A stretch of DNA of 46,201 bases from an uncultured Corynebacterium sp. GTDB lineage: Bacteria > Actinomycetota > Actinomycetes > Mycobacteriales > Mycobacteriaceae. The position numbers were made by a program, and so were the translations under genes. Shown one piece after another: positions 38,596 through 45,657 of this stretch. The stretch spans positions 1-46,201 of the forward strand of contig NZ_CAMICL010000013.1 in assembly GCF_946221105.1 (NCBI RefSeq), written 5' to 3'. The notes under the pieces were generated by a model that was given only the letters and a program-made list of their open reading frames with translations, did no database searches and was not told the DNA's origin. The stretch's first letter is position 1, and every line of letters starts with the position of its first letter.

Positions 38596-39366
38596 CTAGG
38601 CGAGTTTTTCCGAATCGCGCAGTTTCACATTTCGCCACCACAGCAGCAGCGCGCCGGCCAACGCCTGCGCCAGGCCGAGCACGAGCCATGCAAGATTTCC
38701 CAGCTCAACCGGATAGATCAAGCTCAGCACCGCAAGCATGAGGTGCATTCCACCATGCGAGCCTGCGGCCCACCAGAAACTGCCAAAGCAGTAGACCAGT
38801 GCAGCACCGAGGATGGACATCCCGAAAGGCATAGCCAAGTACACGACATGGTCGAGAGTACTTTGTTGCCCTCCCGAAGAGGTTAAGTGAATCAATGTGA
38901 AAGCGGCGGTTGTCCACACCACGGTCAGCGCTTCGCGGTGGCGCGTGACGTCGAAAAGCCAGCCGCGGAAGAGCAGCTCTTCGGGGATTCCCTGCAGTAG
39001 GTAGGACCGCACGAGGATCCACACCACGATTGCGACAACCGGATAGTTGGCCGCGTCCGGCACCGCCGGACCGCGGCCAAGAATCGCCGCGAGCACTACC
39101 CAGCCCACGAGCATCGGCACGGCGACCACGAGCGTGCCGCCGATAAGCCCCCACACCCCTTTCCAATTGATGCGGGATCGCTCAACGTAACGCACCCACA
39201 CAACGACGAACGCGACCACCAGCACTGGAGTCAGGCAGAACAAGAGGGTTTCGTCCACATACGGGGCGAGCGGGAGCCGAGCAAGATTCGCCCCCATAAG
39301 CACAGCCGCCGCGATGACGGCGCGGAGCACGAGGCCAAAAGCGTTGACAGGAAGTCTTGGTTTCAT
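38596..39366 (-). CDS. CPBP family intramembrane metalloprotease
   Basis: A 256-residue polytopic protein with about seven hydrophobic helices. The catalytic motif EELLFRGW near residue 136 and the later FTLIHLTS and SHGGMHL histidines identify the CPBP (CAAX protease and bacteriocin-processing) family. Members process prenylated or secreted peptides, or give immunity to bacteriocins; the substrate here is unknown. ATG 39366 has TAAAGT 8 bp upstream on the minus strand (leaderless). It is divergent from a two-component system over a 99-bp gap holding a palindrome. Confidence 0.9.
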   Translation of the reverse strand: MKPRLPVNAFGLVLRAVIAAAVLMGANLARLPLAPYVDETLLFCLTPVLVVAFVVVWVRYVERSRINWKGVWGLIGGTLVVAVPMLVGWVVLAAILGRGPAVPDAANYPVVAIVVWILVRSYLLQGIPEELLFRGWLFDVTRHREALTVVWTTAAFTLIHLTSSGGQQSTLDHVVYLAMPFGMSILGAALVYCFGSFWWAAGSHGGMHLMLAVLSLIYPVELGNLAWLVLGLAQALAGALLLWWRNVKLRDSEKLA

Positions 39367-39374
39367 GGTGAGCG

Positions 39375-39380
39375 ACTTTA
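39375..39380 (-). promoter_or_regulatory. Putative -10 element of the CPBP gene, leaderless
   Basis: TAAAGT on the minus strand, 8 bp before ATG 39366. Confidence 0.4.
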
Positions 39381-39411
39381 TGGAGCGCCCCCGGGGTTGA
39401 ATAGTGGGTAC

Positions 39412-39458
39412 GGTCACCAAAATCCATGACCCGGGTCACGGGTGTCGGCGGGTAGGTT
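39412..39458. promoter_or_regulatory. Divergent control region of CPBP gene and histidine kinase
   Basis: TGACCCGGGTCA (39427-39438) is a perfect 12-bp palindrome; a further GGTCA half-site lies at 39412-39416. The histidine kinase -10 TAGGTT (39453-39458) is 7 bp before its ATG, so the palindrome covers the expected -35. It is a candidate operator for the adjacent LuxR-type regulator. Confidence 0.5.
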
Positions 39459-39465
39459 CAGCACC

Positions 39466-40512
39466 ATGAACCGTGTCCACCTGCACCTGCTGGACAGCAT
39501 CCTTGTTTTCGCCACTTTGCTGTACCTCAACCTCGCACCCACGGCGCTCGCGAGAGAAAGCTTGCTTCTGGCGGTCGCTTTGCTCACCATTACGGCCTGG
39601 GTGGCGTGGCGCAGGACGGAGCACAAGGTTGCCGCGGTCTGCTTTTCTTTGTGCGCGTTCGCCATCTTCGGCACCGCGAACAACCCGATTAGCATCCTCG
39701 TTCTGTGGTGCGCTGTCGTTGCAGTGCATATGAGCCTGGGCAAACGGGTAGCGTACCTGTACGCGGGCGCGATTGTGGTGGCCGCTTTCGCCGCACAGGT
39801 CGCAATCCACGCACCAGCCGGCAAAACCGCTTTCGAAACGCTCGCCGGTGCTGCCGCAGCCGCAGTTGGCCTTAATCTCGCTTCCACGGTCTCTCGGCAA
39901 CGCTGGCACGAGGCGCATCAGCAGGACATGGCGATGGCGAAAGAGCGCGAAAGGATCGCGGCAACGCTTCACGACGCCCTCGGGCACCGCCTCACCACCA
40001 TCGGCCTCAGCCTCGACTACGCACTCCGCATCCCTGACGCTCAGAAGCGCGACGACGAGATCGCGCGAGCTCGTGCGAACGTTTCGGAGGCCCTGCACGA
40101 GATGCGCGCAACCGTGCGCGCAATGAAGCCTGCCGCTCACTCGGATGAGGATATCGAGTCCGCGCTGTCCCATCTTGCGACGTCTTTCGCAACAACGTCG
40201 TTGAACGTTGAGTTCACCCACACCACGCGGGCGAAATACACCACCGAGGAGCGCATGCTCATGCTGCATTTTTGCCAGGAGGCGTTGACAAACGTACTGC
40301 GCCATTCACACGCCACGAAAGCCCGCATCGATCTTGACGGCCGAATACTCTCTGTGGCCGACAATGGTGTGGGAACGGCTGGGTCGGAGGCGTTCGGCAT
40401 CACCTCGCTTCGCGAACGCGCCGCGGGCCTCCAAGGCGAAATCCTCACGCTCCCCCACGGCGGCATCGACGGCGGGTTTCGCATCGAATTGCACCTCAAG
40501 GAGAAATCATGA
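39466..40512 (+). CDS. Sensor histidine kinase, NarL/DesK type
   Basis: A 348-residue membrane kinase. About five hydrophobic segments fill residues 8-140 with very short loops, so the signal is probably sensed in the membrane. The HisKA_3 motif ATLHDALGHRL has His169, and the HATPase shows HFCQEALTNVLRHSHA and DNGVG. It phosphorylates the regulator encoded next, overlapping it by ATGA. ATG 39466 was chosen because the -10 element lies 7 bp upstream. Together with the divergent CPBP gene this resembles peptide- or envelope-stress-sensing loci. Confidence 0.92.
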   Translation: MNRVHLHLLDSILVFATLLYLNLAPTALARESLLLAVALLTITAWVAWRRTEHKVAAVCFSLCAFAIFGTANNPISILVLWCAVVAVHMSLGKRVAYLYAGAIVVAAFAAQVAIHAPAGKTAFETLAGAAAAAVGLNLASTVSRQRWHEAHQQDMAMAKERERIAATLHDALGHRLTTIGLSLDYALRIPDAQKRDDEIARARANVSEALHEMRATVRAMKPAAHSDEDIESALSHLATSFATTSLNVEFTHTTRAKYTTEERMLMLHFCQEALTNVLRHSHATKARIDLDGRILSVADNGVGTAGSEAFGITSLRERAAGLQGEILTLPHGGIDGGFRIELHLKEKS

Positions 40513-41111
40513 CCACACGCGCGCTGCTTATCGACGACCACGAGATGCTCCTGCGAGGCCTCCAGCTCATCCTGGAAACCGACGACCGGGTCGAGGTCGC
40601 CGCGACTACTACTGACGGTGCGCAAGCGCTGGAGTTCGCCCGGCGCTACGACGTCGACGTGGTGGTCACCGACGCTGCGATGCCGGGAACTGACGGAGTC
40701 GGGGTCGTGCGCGCCTGCAGCCCCCACGTCCCTGTACTCGTGCTCACCACTTTCGACGACGCTAGCTTGGTCAAGCGACTGCTCGACGCTGGCGCCTCCG
40801 GTTACATCCTCAAAGATGTTTCTCCTGAAGAATTGTCCAGCGCTATCGTCGCCACCGCGCAGGGCGGTCTCGTCCTCGATCCGCGGATTGCCCGCTACGC
40901 CGCAGGCAATCCGCAGCTGACAATTCTGACACCGACGGAGCGTTCCGTCGCCGAGAAGGTCGCGCAAGGCATGAACAACCAGGAAATTGCGAGTTCACTC
41001 TTCCTGGCTGAAGGCACCGTGAAAAACCACGTGTCTGCGCTGCTCCGGAAACTCGACGCGCGCGACCGCACGGTACTCGCGCTACACCTTGCCAAGGCTT
41101 TCGGACTCTAA
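40509..41111 (+). CDS. NarL/FixJ-family response regulator
   Basis: A 200-residue regulator. The receiver domain has phospho-acceptor Asp55 in VVVTDAAMPG and a conserved Lys in GYILKDV. The C-terminal LuxR-type helix-turn-helix reads LTPTERSVAEKVAQG, then NNQEIASSLFLAEGTVKNHVSALLRKL. It is translationally coupled to the kinase gene and is followed after 11 bp by a transporter gene that is probably in the same operon. The palindrome at 39427-39438 is its most likely target nearby. Confidence 0.94.
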   Translation: MTTRALLIDDHEMLLRGLQLILETDDRVEVAATTTDGAQALEFARRYDVDVVVTDAAMPGTDGVGVVRACSPHVPVLVLTTFDDASLVKRLLDAGASGYILKDVSPEELSSAIVATAQGGLVLDPRIARYAAGNPQLTILTPTERSVAEKVAQGMNNQEIASSLFLAEGTVKNHVSALLRKLDARDRTVLALHLAKAFGL

Positions 41112-41122
41112 ACTCCAGCTTC

Positions 41123-42253
41123 GTGCGCTTTGCCTCAATCTTCTGGCCTGCCGCGGCTGTCGCTCTCTTCGCCGTTCTCGCCCTTCTCGACGCCTCTGCT
41201 GCCAAAGCGGACGCCGCACGGCTGCTACCCGTCTTGCTCTTTGCCGCATCAATGTCAGCCCTGGTGAACCTGGCCGCTCGGGTGCAGCTCTTTGAGTGGC
41301 TCGTGACAGCGCTCGAGCGAGGCACCGCCAATCGCGAGGCGGTGTTCGCAGGGATCCTGGTGCTGGCGGTAGCCTCCACAGTGTTCTTCTCCCTCGACAC
41401 CACGGCCATCATGCTCACCCCTCTAGCCGTGCAGCTGGGGTCGCGCTTCCGGCTGCCACTGCCGGCGGTGGCGCTATCGATTGTCTGGATTGCCAACCTC
41501 GCGTCGCTGCCGCTGCCTGTGTCGAACCTGACTAACCTCCTGGCGCTCAGCGGCGGCGCATTCAGCTCCAACCACGACTACATCCGCGCGGCAGCGGCCC
41601 CGGCCGCGGCGGCGATCGCGGTCGCAGTGGCCGCCGCGTATTGCGCCCGCGGCGTGTACCGCCGCGGCATTCCTGCCTCGGCCGCCGCCATCCCTGATGT
41701 CCCTCGGCCGACGGGCGCGATTGTTGTGCTTGCAGCGACCGTCGCCGCGCTGCTGAGCCCGGTGCCCTACTGGCTCACCGGCGTGGTCGCCGCTGTTGTG
41801 ATGTGGTTCGCGGTGGGCACCAACGGCCGTAAGGCAGGTGCCTCCTCGCTGATCCCGTGGCACGCGCTGCTCCTCGCGGCCACGCTCTCAGCTGCGGCGT
41901 CGTTGGCCCTTCACGTCGATGCCGTCGCCGCCGCAGTGAGCCACCTGGACGGCGCGCACCCCGGCACCATCGCCGCGGCGGGCGCGGTTGCGGCCAACGG
42001 CATCAACAACCTGCCGGCGTTTCTCGCGCTCGAGCCCGCGGCAGGCGGCCCTGCCGGGGTGATGGCCCTACTTATCGGCGTCAACGTCGGCCCGGTGGTC
42101 ACGCCTTGGGCGTCGCTAGCCACTTTGCTCTGGGCGGATCAGCTGAAGCGGGCAGGGGCCGCGGTGCCCTGGAGCCACTTCATTCTTTGGGGCGCAGTAC
42201 TTGCCCCTGCGGCGGTGTCGGCGGCTACCGCGGCGTTGTTGGCGACTGGCTAG
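41123..42253 (+). CDS. ArsB/SLC13-like ion transporter superfamily protein
   Basis: A 376-residue carrier with about ten to eleven hydrophobic helices. FFSLDTTAIMLTPLAVQLG and AANGINNLPAFLAL, two re-entrant-type motifs, are shared with ArsB arsenite pumps and SLC13 (DASS) carriers. At 376 residues it is shorter than ArsB (~430). The substrate is unknown; the neighbouring two-component system and CPBP protease give no direct clue. The GTG at 41123 lacks a strong ribosome-binding sequence and may depend on coupling to the regulator gene 11 bp upstream. Confidence 0.85.
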   Translation: MRFASIFWPAAAVALFAVLALLDASAAKADAARLLPVLLFAASMSALVNLAARVQLFEWLVTALERGTANREAVFAGILVLAVASTVFFSLDTTAIMLTPLAVQLGSRFRLPLPAVALSIVWIANLASLPLPVSNLTNLLALSGGAFSSNHDYIRAAAAPAAAAIAVAVAAAYCARGVYRRGIPASAAAIPDVPRPTGAIVVLAATVAALLSPVPYWLTGVVAAVVMWFAVGTNGRKAGASSLIPWHALLLAATLSAAASLALHVDAVAAAVSHLDGAHPGTIAAAGAVAANGINNLPAFLALEPAAGGPAGVMALLIGVNVGPVVTPWASLATLLWADQLKRAGAAVPWSHFILWGAVLAPAAVSAATAALLATG

Positions 42254-42455
42254 AGAAAAGCCAGCCAGACGCGATTATGAGATAGAGGCCTAAGACGGTA
42301 GGGTTGTCTCTCGCTGTTGTCGAAGTACACGTATACGCCTGCGTCAACCGATTGCACTTGCGCTAGTCGCGGACCCTCACTCCGCTTCTCACCTGGCGCT
42401 TTACCTCACATCGCGATCGTGTCGTGGGCGGCAAGAAGAGTAAGGAAGCTAACCC
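42254..42455. other. 202-bp intergenic leader/promoter region of the rpmB cluster
   Basis: No gene is seen. A TAGGGT hexamer near 42299 is a possible -10, and AAGGAAG shortly before the rpmB ATG is the ribosome-binding site. No Zur-like palindrome was found. Confidence 0.4.
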
Positions 42456-42692
42456 ATGTCGGCACATTGCCAGGTCACGGGACGTAAGCCGTCGTTCGGC
42501 AAGACCGTCTCGCACTCGCACCGCCGCCACTCGCGCCGTTGGAACCCCAACGTGCAGAAGCGCCGGTTCTACCTGCCCTCCGAGGGCCGCACCATCACCC
42601 TGAACGTCTCCACCAAGGGTCTGAAGATTATCGACCGCGACGGCATCGAGTCCGTCGTCGCCAAGATCCGCGCACGAGGTGAGAAGATCTAA
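42456..42692 (+). CDS. rpmB: 50S ribosomal protein L28
   Basis: A 78-residue L28 with the family core GRKPSFGKTVSHSHRRHSRRW and NVQKRRFYLP. Zinc-binding L28 has two CxxC pairs; only one Cys remains here (HCQVTG) and the second pair is NVSTKG, so it is a zinc-free form. First gene of the rpmB-rpmG-rpsN-rpsR cluster; it overlaps rpmG by one base (TAATG). Confidence 0.96.
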   Translation: MSAHCQVTGRKPSFGKTVSHSHRRHSRRWNPNVQKRRFYLPSEGRTITLNVSTKGLKIIDRDGIESVVAKIRARGEKI

Positions 42693-42856
42693 TGGCACGT
42701 AACGATATCCGCCCGATCATCAAGCTCAAGTCCACTGCGGGCACCGGTTTCACCTATGTGACCCGCAAGAACAAGCGCAACAACCCGGATCGCATCACGC
42801 TGAAGAAGTACGACCCGGTTGTTCGCAAGCACGTCGAATTCCGCGAGGAGCGATAA
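42692..42856 (+). CDS. rpmG: 50S ribosomal protein L33
   Basis: A 54-residue L33, MARNDIRPIIKLKSTAGTGF to HVEFREER. It has no Cys, so it is the zinc-independent type. The start overlaps the rpmB stop codon by one base; rpsN begins 3 bp after its stop. Confidence 0.96.
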   Translation: MARNDIRPIIKLKSTAGTGFTYVTRKNKRNNPDRITLKKYDPVVRKHVEFREER

Positions 42857-42859
42857 TCC

Positions 42860-43165
42860 ATGGCGAAGAAGTCCAAGATCGCTAAGAACGAGCAGCGTAA
42901 AGAGATCGTCGCCCGCTACGCGGAGCGTCGTCAGGAGCTCAAGGCCATCATCAAGAACCCGGAGACCTCTGACGAGGACCGTCTTGAGGCACAGTTCGAG
43001 CTCAACCGTCAGCCGCGCGACGCCTCCCCGGCCCGCGTGCGCAACCGTGACTCGCGTGACGGTCGCCCCCGTGGCTACCTCCGCAAGTTCGGTGTTTCCC
43101 GTGTCCGTATGCGCGAGATGGCTCACCGCGGTGAGCTGCCTGGCGTCCGTAAGTCTTCGTGGTAA
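42860..43165 (+). CDS. rpsN: 30S ribosomal protein S14 (long, zinc-free type)
   Basis: A 101-residue S14. MAKKSKIAKNEQRKEIV, then NRQPRDASPARVRNRD and GRPRGYLRKFGVSRVRMREMA, end in GVRKSSW. The long form lacks the CxxC zinc ribbon of short 61-residue S14. It is tightly packed in the cluster. Confidence 0.97.
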   Translation: MAKKSKIAKNEQRKEIVARYAERRQELKAIIKNPETSDEDRLEAQFELNRQPRDASPARVRNRDSRDGRPRGYLRKFGVSRVRMREMAHRGELPGVRKSSW

Positions 43166-43179
43166 GGAGGACTCACATT

Positions 43180-43428
43180 ATGAAGCGCAACAATTCGCGT
43201 AAGCCGCGCATTGAGCAGTCCCGCCGCCCGAAGAAGAACCCGCTGAAGGCGAAGGGCATCGAGTCGGTCGACTACAAGGATGTTGAGACCCTGCGTCTGT
43301 TCATCTCCGACCGCCACAAGATCCGTTCCCGCCGCGTCACGGGTCTGACCCCGCAGCAGCAGCGCCAGGTCGCTACCGCTGTGAAGAACGCGCGCGAGAT
43401 GGCTCTTCTGCCGTTCACCACCCGCTAA
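43180..43428 (+). CDS. rpsR: 30S ribosomal protein S18
   Basis: An 82-residue S18 starting MKRNNSRKPRIEQSRRPKKN and including RLFISDRHKIRSRRVTGLTP. No Cys is present. A full AGGAGG lies 9 bp before ATG 43180. Last gene of the cluster, closed by a strong terminator. Confidence 0.96.
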   Translation: MKRNNSRKPRIEQSRRPKKNPLKAKGIESVDYKDVETLRLFISDRHKIRSRRVTGLTPQQQRQVATAVKNAREMALLPFTTR

Positions 43429-43470
43429 TTAGCCGGTTGACGATGACAGCGTAGAGTCTTCGGCTCTTTC

Positions 43471-43516
43471 AAGCACCCGCACTCCCCTCCCCGGAGGGTC
43501 GAGAGCGGGTGCTTTT
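43471..43516 (+). terminator. Rho-independent terminator after rpsR
   Basis: AAGCACCCGC (43471-43480) pairs with GCGGGTGCTT (43505-43514), followed by further T residues. An inner stem CCCTCC/GGAGGG (43485-43498) extends the structure. Confidence 0.88.
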
Positions 43517-43574
43517 CGTCTATAGTTGTCCCGCGCAACCATAAATAGCGAGCCCCACCGAAAGGACGGAAGGC

Positions 43575-44258
43575 ATGGCGAAACCGGTCGGACGGCCACG
43601 CAAGCAAAGCCCCCGCCGCAGAGGCGCCACCGCGCGCGAGGAGATCCTCGACGCAGCCTCCGAGCTGTTCACCCGCAAGGGTTTCGCCACCACCTCCACC
43701 CACGACATCGCGGACGCGGTGGGCATGCGCCAGGCCTCGCTGTACTACCACTTCCCCTCCAAGCGCGACATCTTTCTCACGCTGCTGATGGGCACGATCC
43801 AGCCCGCGCTGGCGCTCGCGTCGGATCTGGCCAAGACCGACGAGTCGGCGGCGGTGAAGCTGTGGGCGCTGGTGGCCGCAGAGTCGCGCATCCTGCTGTC
43901 CTCGAATTGGAACATCGGCAGGCTCTACCAACTGCCTGTGCTTTTGTCCGAGGAGTTCACCGAGTACCACGAGGCGCGCCAGGAGCTGGAGGGCATCTTC
44001 CGCAAGCTGTCAGGGCAGATCGTCGGCGAAGACGACCCGCGCATCGACCTGCCGTTCCACATGACCCTCGCAGCGATCGAGATGCGCGACAACACAGGCA
44101 CCGCGCCCTACCCGCTTGTCGACGACGCCCTGCCCGCCCCCGCCGTCACCATCGCCGACGCCGTGCTGGACGTGCTCCACACGGATCTGCCGGAACGCCG
44201 CACCGAGCGCATGCTCGAGCTAGTGGACTTGGTTTCCCGCAAGGACGAAGAGAACTAG
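43575..44258 (+). CDS. amtR: TetR-family nitrogen regulator AmtR
   Basis: A 227-residue TetR-type repressor closely resembling C. glutamicum AmtR, the master regulator of nitrogen starvation genes that is displaced by adenylylated GlnK. The start AKPVGRPRKQSPRR, the helix-turn-helix region FATTSTHDIADAVGMRQASLYYHFPSKRD-type stretch (about 37-65) and WNIGRLYQLPVLLSEEFTEYH all follow AmtR. Its location after rpsR-rpsN-rpmG-rpmB is the C. glutamicum arrangement. A GGACGGAAGG ribosome-binding region precedes ATG 43575. The stop codon overlaps the convergent lipoprotein gene by 3 bp. No AmtR box was found in its own promoter. Confidence 0.92.
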   Translation: MAKPVGRPRKQSPRRRGATAREEILDAASELFTRKGFATTSTHDIADAVGMRQASLYYHFPSKRDIFLTLLMGTIQPALALASDLAKTDESAAVKLWALVAAESRILLSSNWNIGRLYQLPVLLSEEFTEYHEARQELEGIFRKLSGQIVGEDDPRIDLPFHMTLAAIEMRDNTGTAPYPLVDDALPAPAVTIADAVLDVLHTDLPERRTERMLELVDLVSRKDEEN

Positions 44259-45085
44259 GGCTGGCAAATCGCAGCCGGTAGTTGTGCGAGATCCTTGGCG
44301 AGTATTTCCGCAGCAGCGCTCAGCATGGCCTGGCCCGTCTCGTAGGTCCCGTCCGCGGGCAGCGCCGTGAACGCGACCGGTGCCAGCGCACCGTCTCCGC
44401 GCGGGACGAGCCCGAACTGCCGTACTTGGTAGGCACCCGCGGTGTCCGGACCCCAGCCTCCCTTAAACAGCGCCCTGATCGTTCCCAGTCCGTACGACTG
44501 CGAAGGGTCGACCTGCCCCATGAGCGCGAGCACGGGCCCAGCGCCTTCCACGCAGGCGAGCTGCCCCGCAAGCACGGCTTCGTCGGCCACGCTGAGCTGG
44601 GTTTGTCCGTAAGTGGAAAACTCGGGCCGGAGCGGTTCCGTGTTCAATCCCGTGGCAAGTCCGACCTGGTCAAGGACCCCGTCGACGGGACCTGCACCGA
44701 CGGCGTCGTAGAGGCGTTGCGCCGCCGCGTTGTCCGACGCGCTCACCGCGGCGCGGGCGTCTTCCTCGAGTCTGGGAAAAGCGCGCATGGCGGCTATGGC
44801 GATTGGCACCTTGATGGTGGACCAGGCGGGGCTCGGGGCGGTGAATCCGGCCGCTACCGGCTCCTCATTCCTTACCGTGGCGACGCCCAGCTGGCCGCCG
44901 TAGATGGATTCGACGTGGGCAACGGTGGCGTCGAGAAGCAATTGCGCATCGGGGACGGAGGCCGGCGCCTCCGTGACCTCAGAGGTGACCACGGAGGTGA
45001 CGGTCACGGTTTCCTGGCCGCCCGAACAGGCGGACAACGACAGTGCGCCGGCTGCGGCGAGCCCCAAGCGCCAGCGAGCTACCAA
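44255..45085 (-). CDS. Lipoprotein with class A beta-lactamase-fold serine hydrolase domain
   Basis: A protein of about 276 residues. From TTG 45085 there is a short signal peptide with lipobox LSAC (Cys20), a Thr/Val-rich linker and a penicillin-binding/beta-lactamase-like domain with S89-T-I-K92, S117-D-N and a KGG motif (LFKGGWG). Fold-level motifs are intact, but the Glu of true class A beta-lactamases was not located, so a transpeptidase- or esterase-like role is equally possible. The start is uncertain: no ATG is available and the TTG overlaps the upstream gene by 7 bp. It is paralogous to the partial gene at 45658. Confidence 0.8.
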   Translation of the reverse strand: MVARWRLGLAAAGALSLSACSGGQETVTVTSVVTSEVTEAPASVPDAQLLLDATVAHVESIYGGQLGVATVRNEEPVAAGFTAPSPAWSTIKVPIAIAAMRAFPRLEEDARAAVSASDNAAAQRLYDAVGAGPVDGVLDQVGLATGLNTEPLRPEFSTYGQTQLSVADEAVLAGQLACVEGAGPVLALMGQVDPSQSYGLGTIRALFKGGWGPDTAGAYQVRQFGLVPRGDGALAPVAFTALPADGTYETGQAMLSAAAEILAKDLAQLPAAICQP

Positions 45086-45648
45086 ATCTTGACCCGGGCG
45101 TTCTTGCCGCCTGTGCAGTAGACCGTCTCCCCACCCGAGCAAGTCATGCGGTAAGTGATCTTGGTGGCCGGGCTGTAGACCGACACCGTCATATCTGGCG
45201 TGCCAGTGCGGCCGTAGGACTCCTGGAACGCCTCGTAGACGTTGGCGGCGAAACCTGCTGTGGTCACGTCCGTGTCCGGGGCGTAGTTCGAGTACGTGCG
45301 CTCCGCCGGCTCCTTGCTCGGCTGTTCGGGCTCCTCCGACCTCGGCAGCGTGCGAGTCTCAACCACCGTGCTGGTCACCGGCTCGCTGGAGCGGTTAAAC
45401 GCGCCCGAGCCGCCCATGAACGCCAGCACACCGACAACTGCGGCGAGCAGCAGCGCCGCGAGCACGTAGAGCCACGGGCTCGGACCGCCCCGCTTTTCCG
45501 GCTGTTCAGGCTGGTAGCTGGTTGGGTACTCGTCGGGCTGGCCGTACTGCTGCTGCGGCACCGCACCGAACTGCTGGGTTTGTCCGATATCGGGATCCGT
45601 GGAGTACGTCTGGTCCGGATTCCATTGGCTCGAGCCTTGGTTAGTCAT
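45079..45648 (-). CDS. Small single-pass membrane protein between two serine hydrolases
   Basis: A 189-residue protein. A Gln/Pro/Tyr-rich cytoplasmic N-terminus (1-58) precedes one membrane helix (about 59-79), a Ser/Thr/Glu/Pro-rich linker and a ~75-residue external domain with two Cys (RMTCSGGETVYCTGG) that may form a disulfide. The external domain is unknown to me. AGGAGG, which itself overlaps the stop codon of the preceding gene, lies 5 bp before ATG 45648. Its 3' end overlaps the lipoprotein gene, so the three genes are co-translated. Confidence 0.8.
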   Translation of the reverse strand: MTNQGSSQWNPDQTYSTDPDIGQTQQFGAVPQQQYGQPDEYPTSYQPEQPEKRGGPSPWLYVLAALLLAAVVGVLAFMGGSGAFNRSSEPVTSTVVETRTLPRSEEPEQPSKEPAERTYSNYAPDTDVTTAGFAANVYEAFQESYGRTGTPDMTVSVYSPATKITYRMTCSGGETVYCTGGKNARVKIW

Positions 45649-45657
45649 GGCAGCCTC

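Noticed and set aside
42254..42455. Zur operator for the zinc-free ribosomal proteins
   Set aside because: No AT-rich palindrome of the expected form was found.
43429..43574. AmtR box in the amtR promoter
   Set aside because: CTATAG is present near 43520, but the spaced ATAG half-site is missing.
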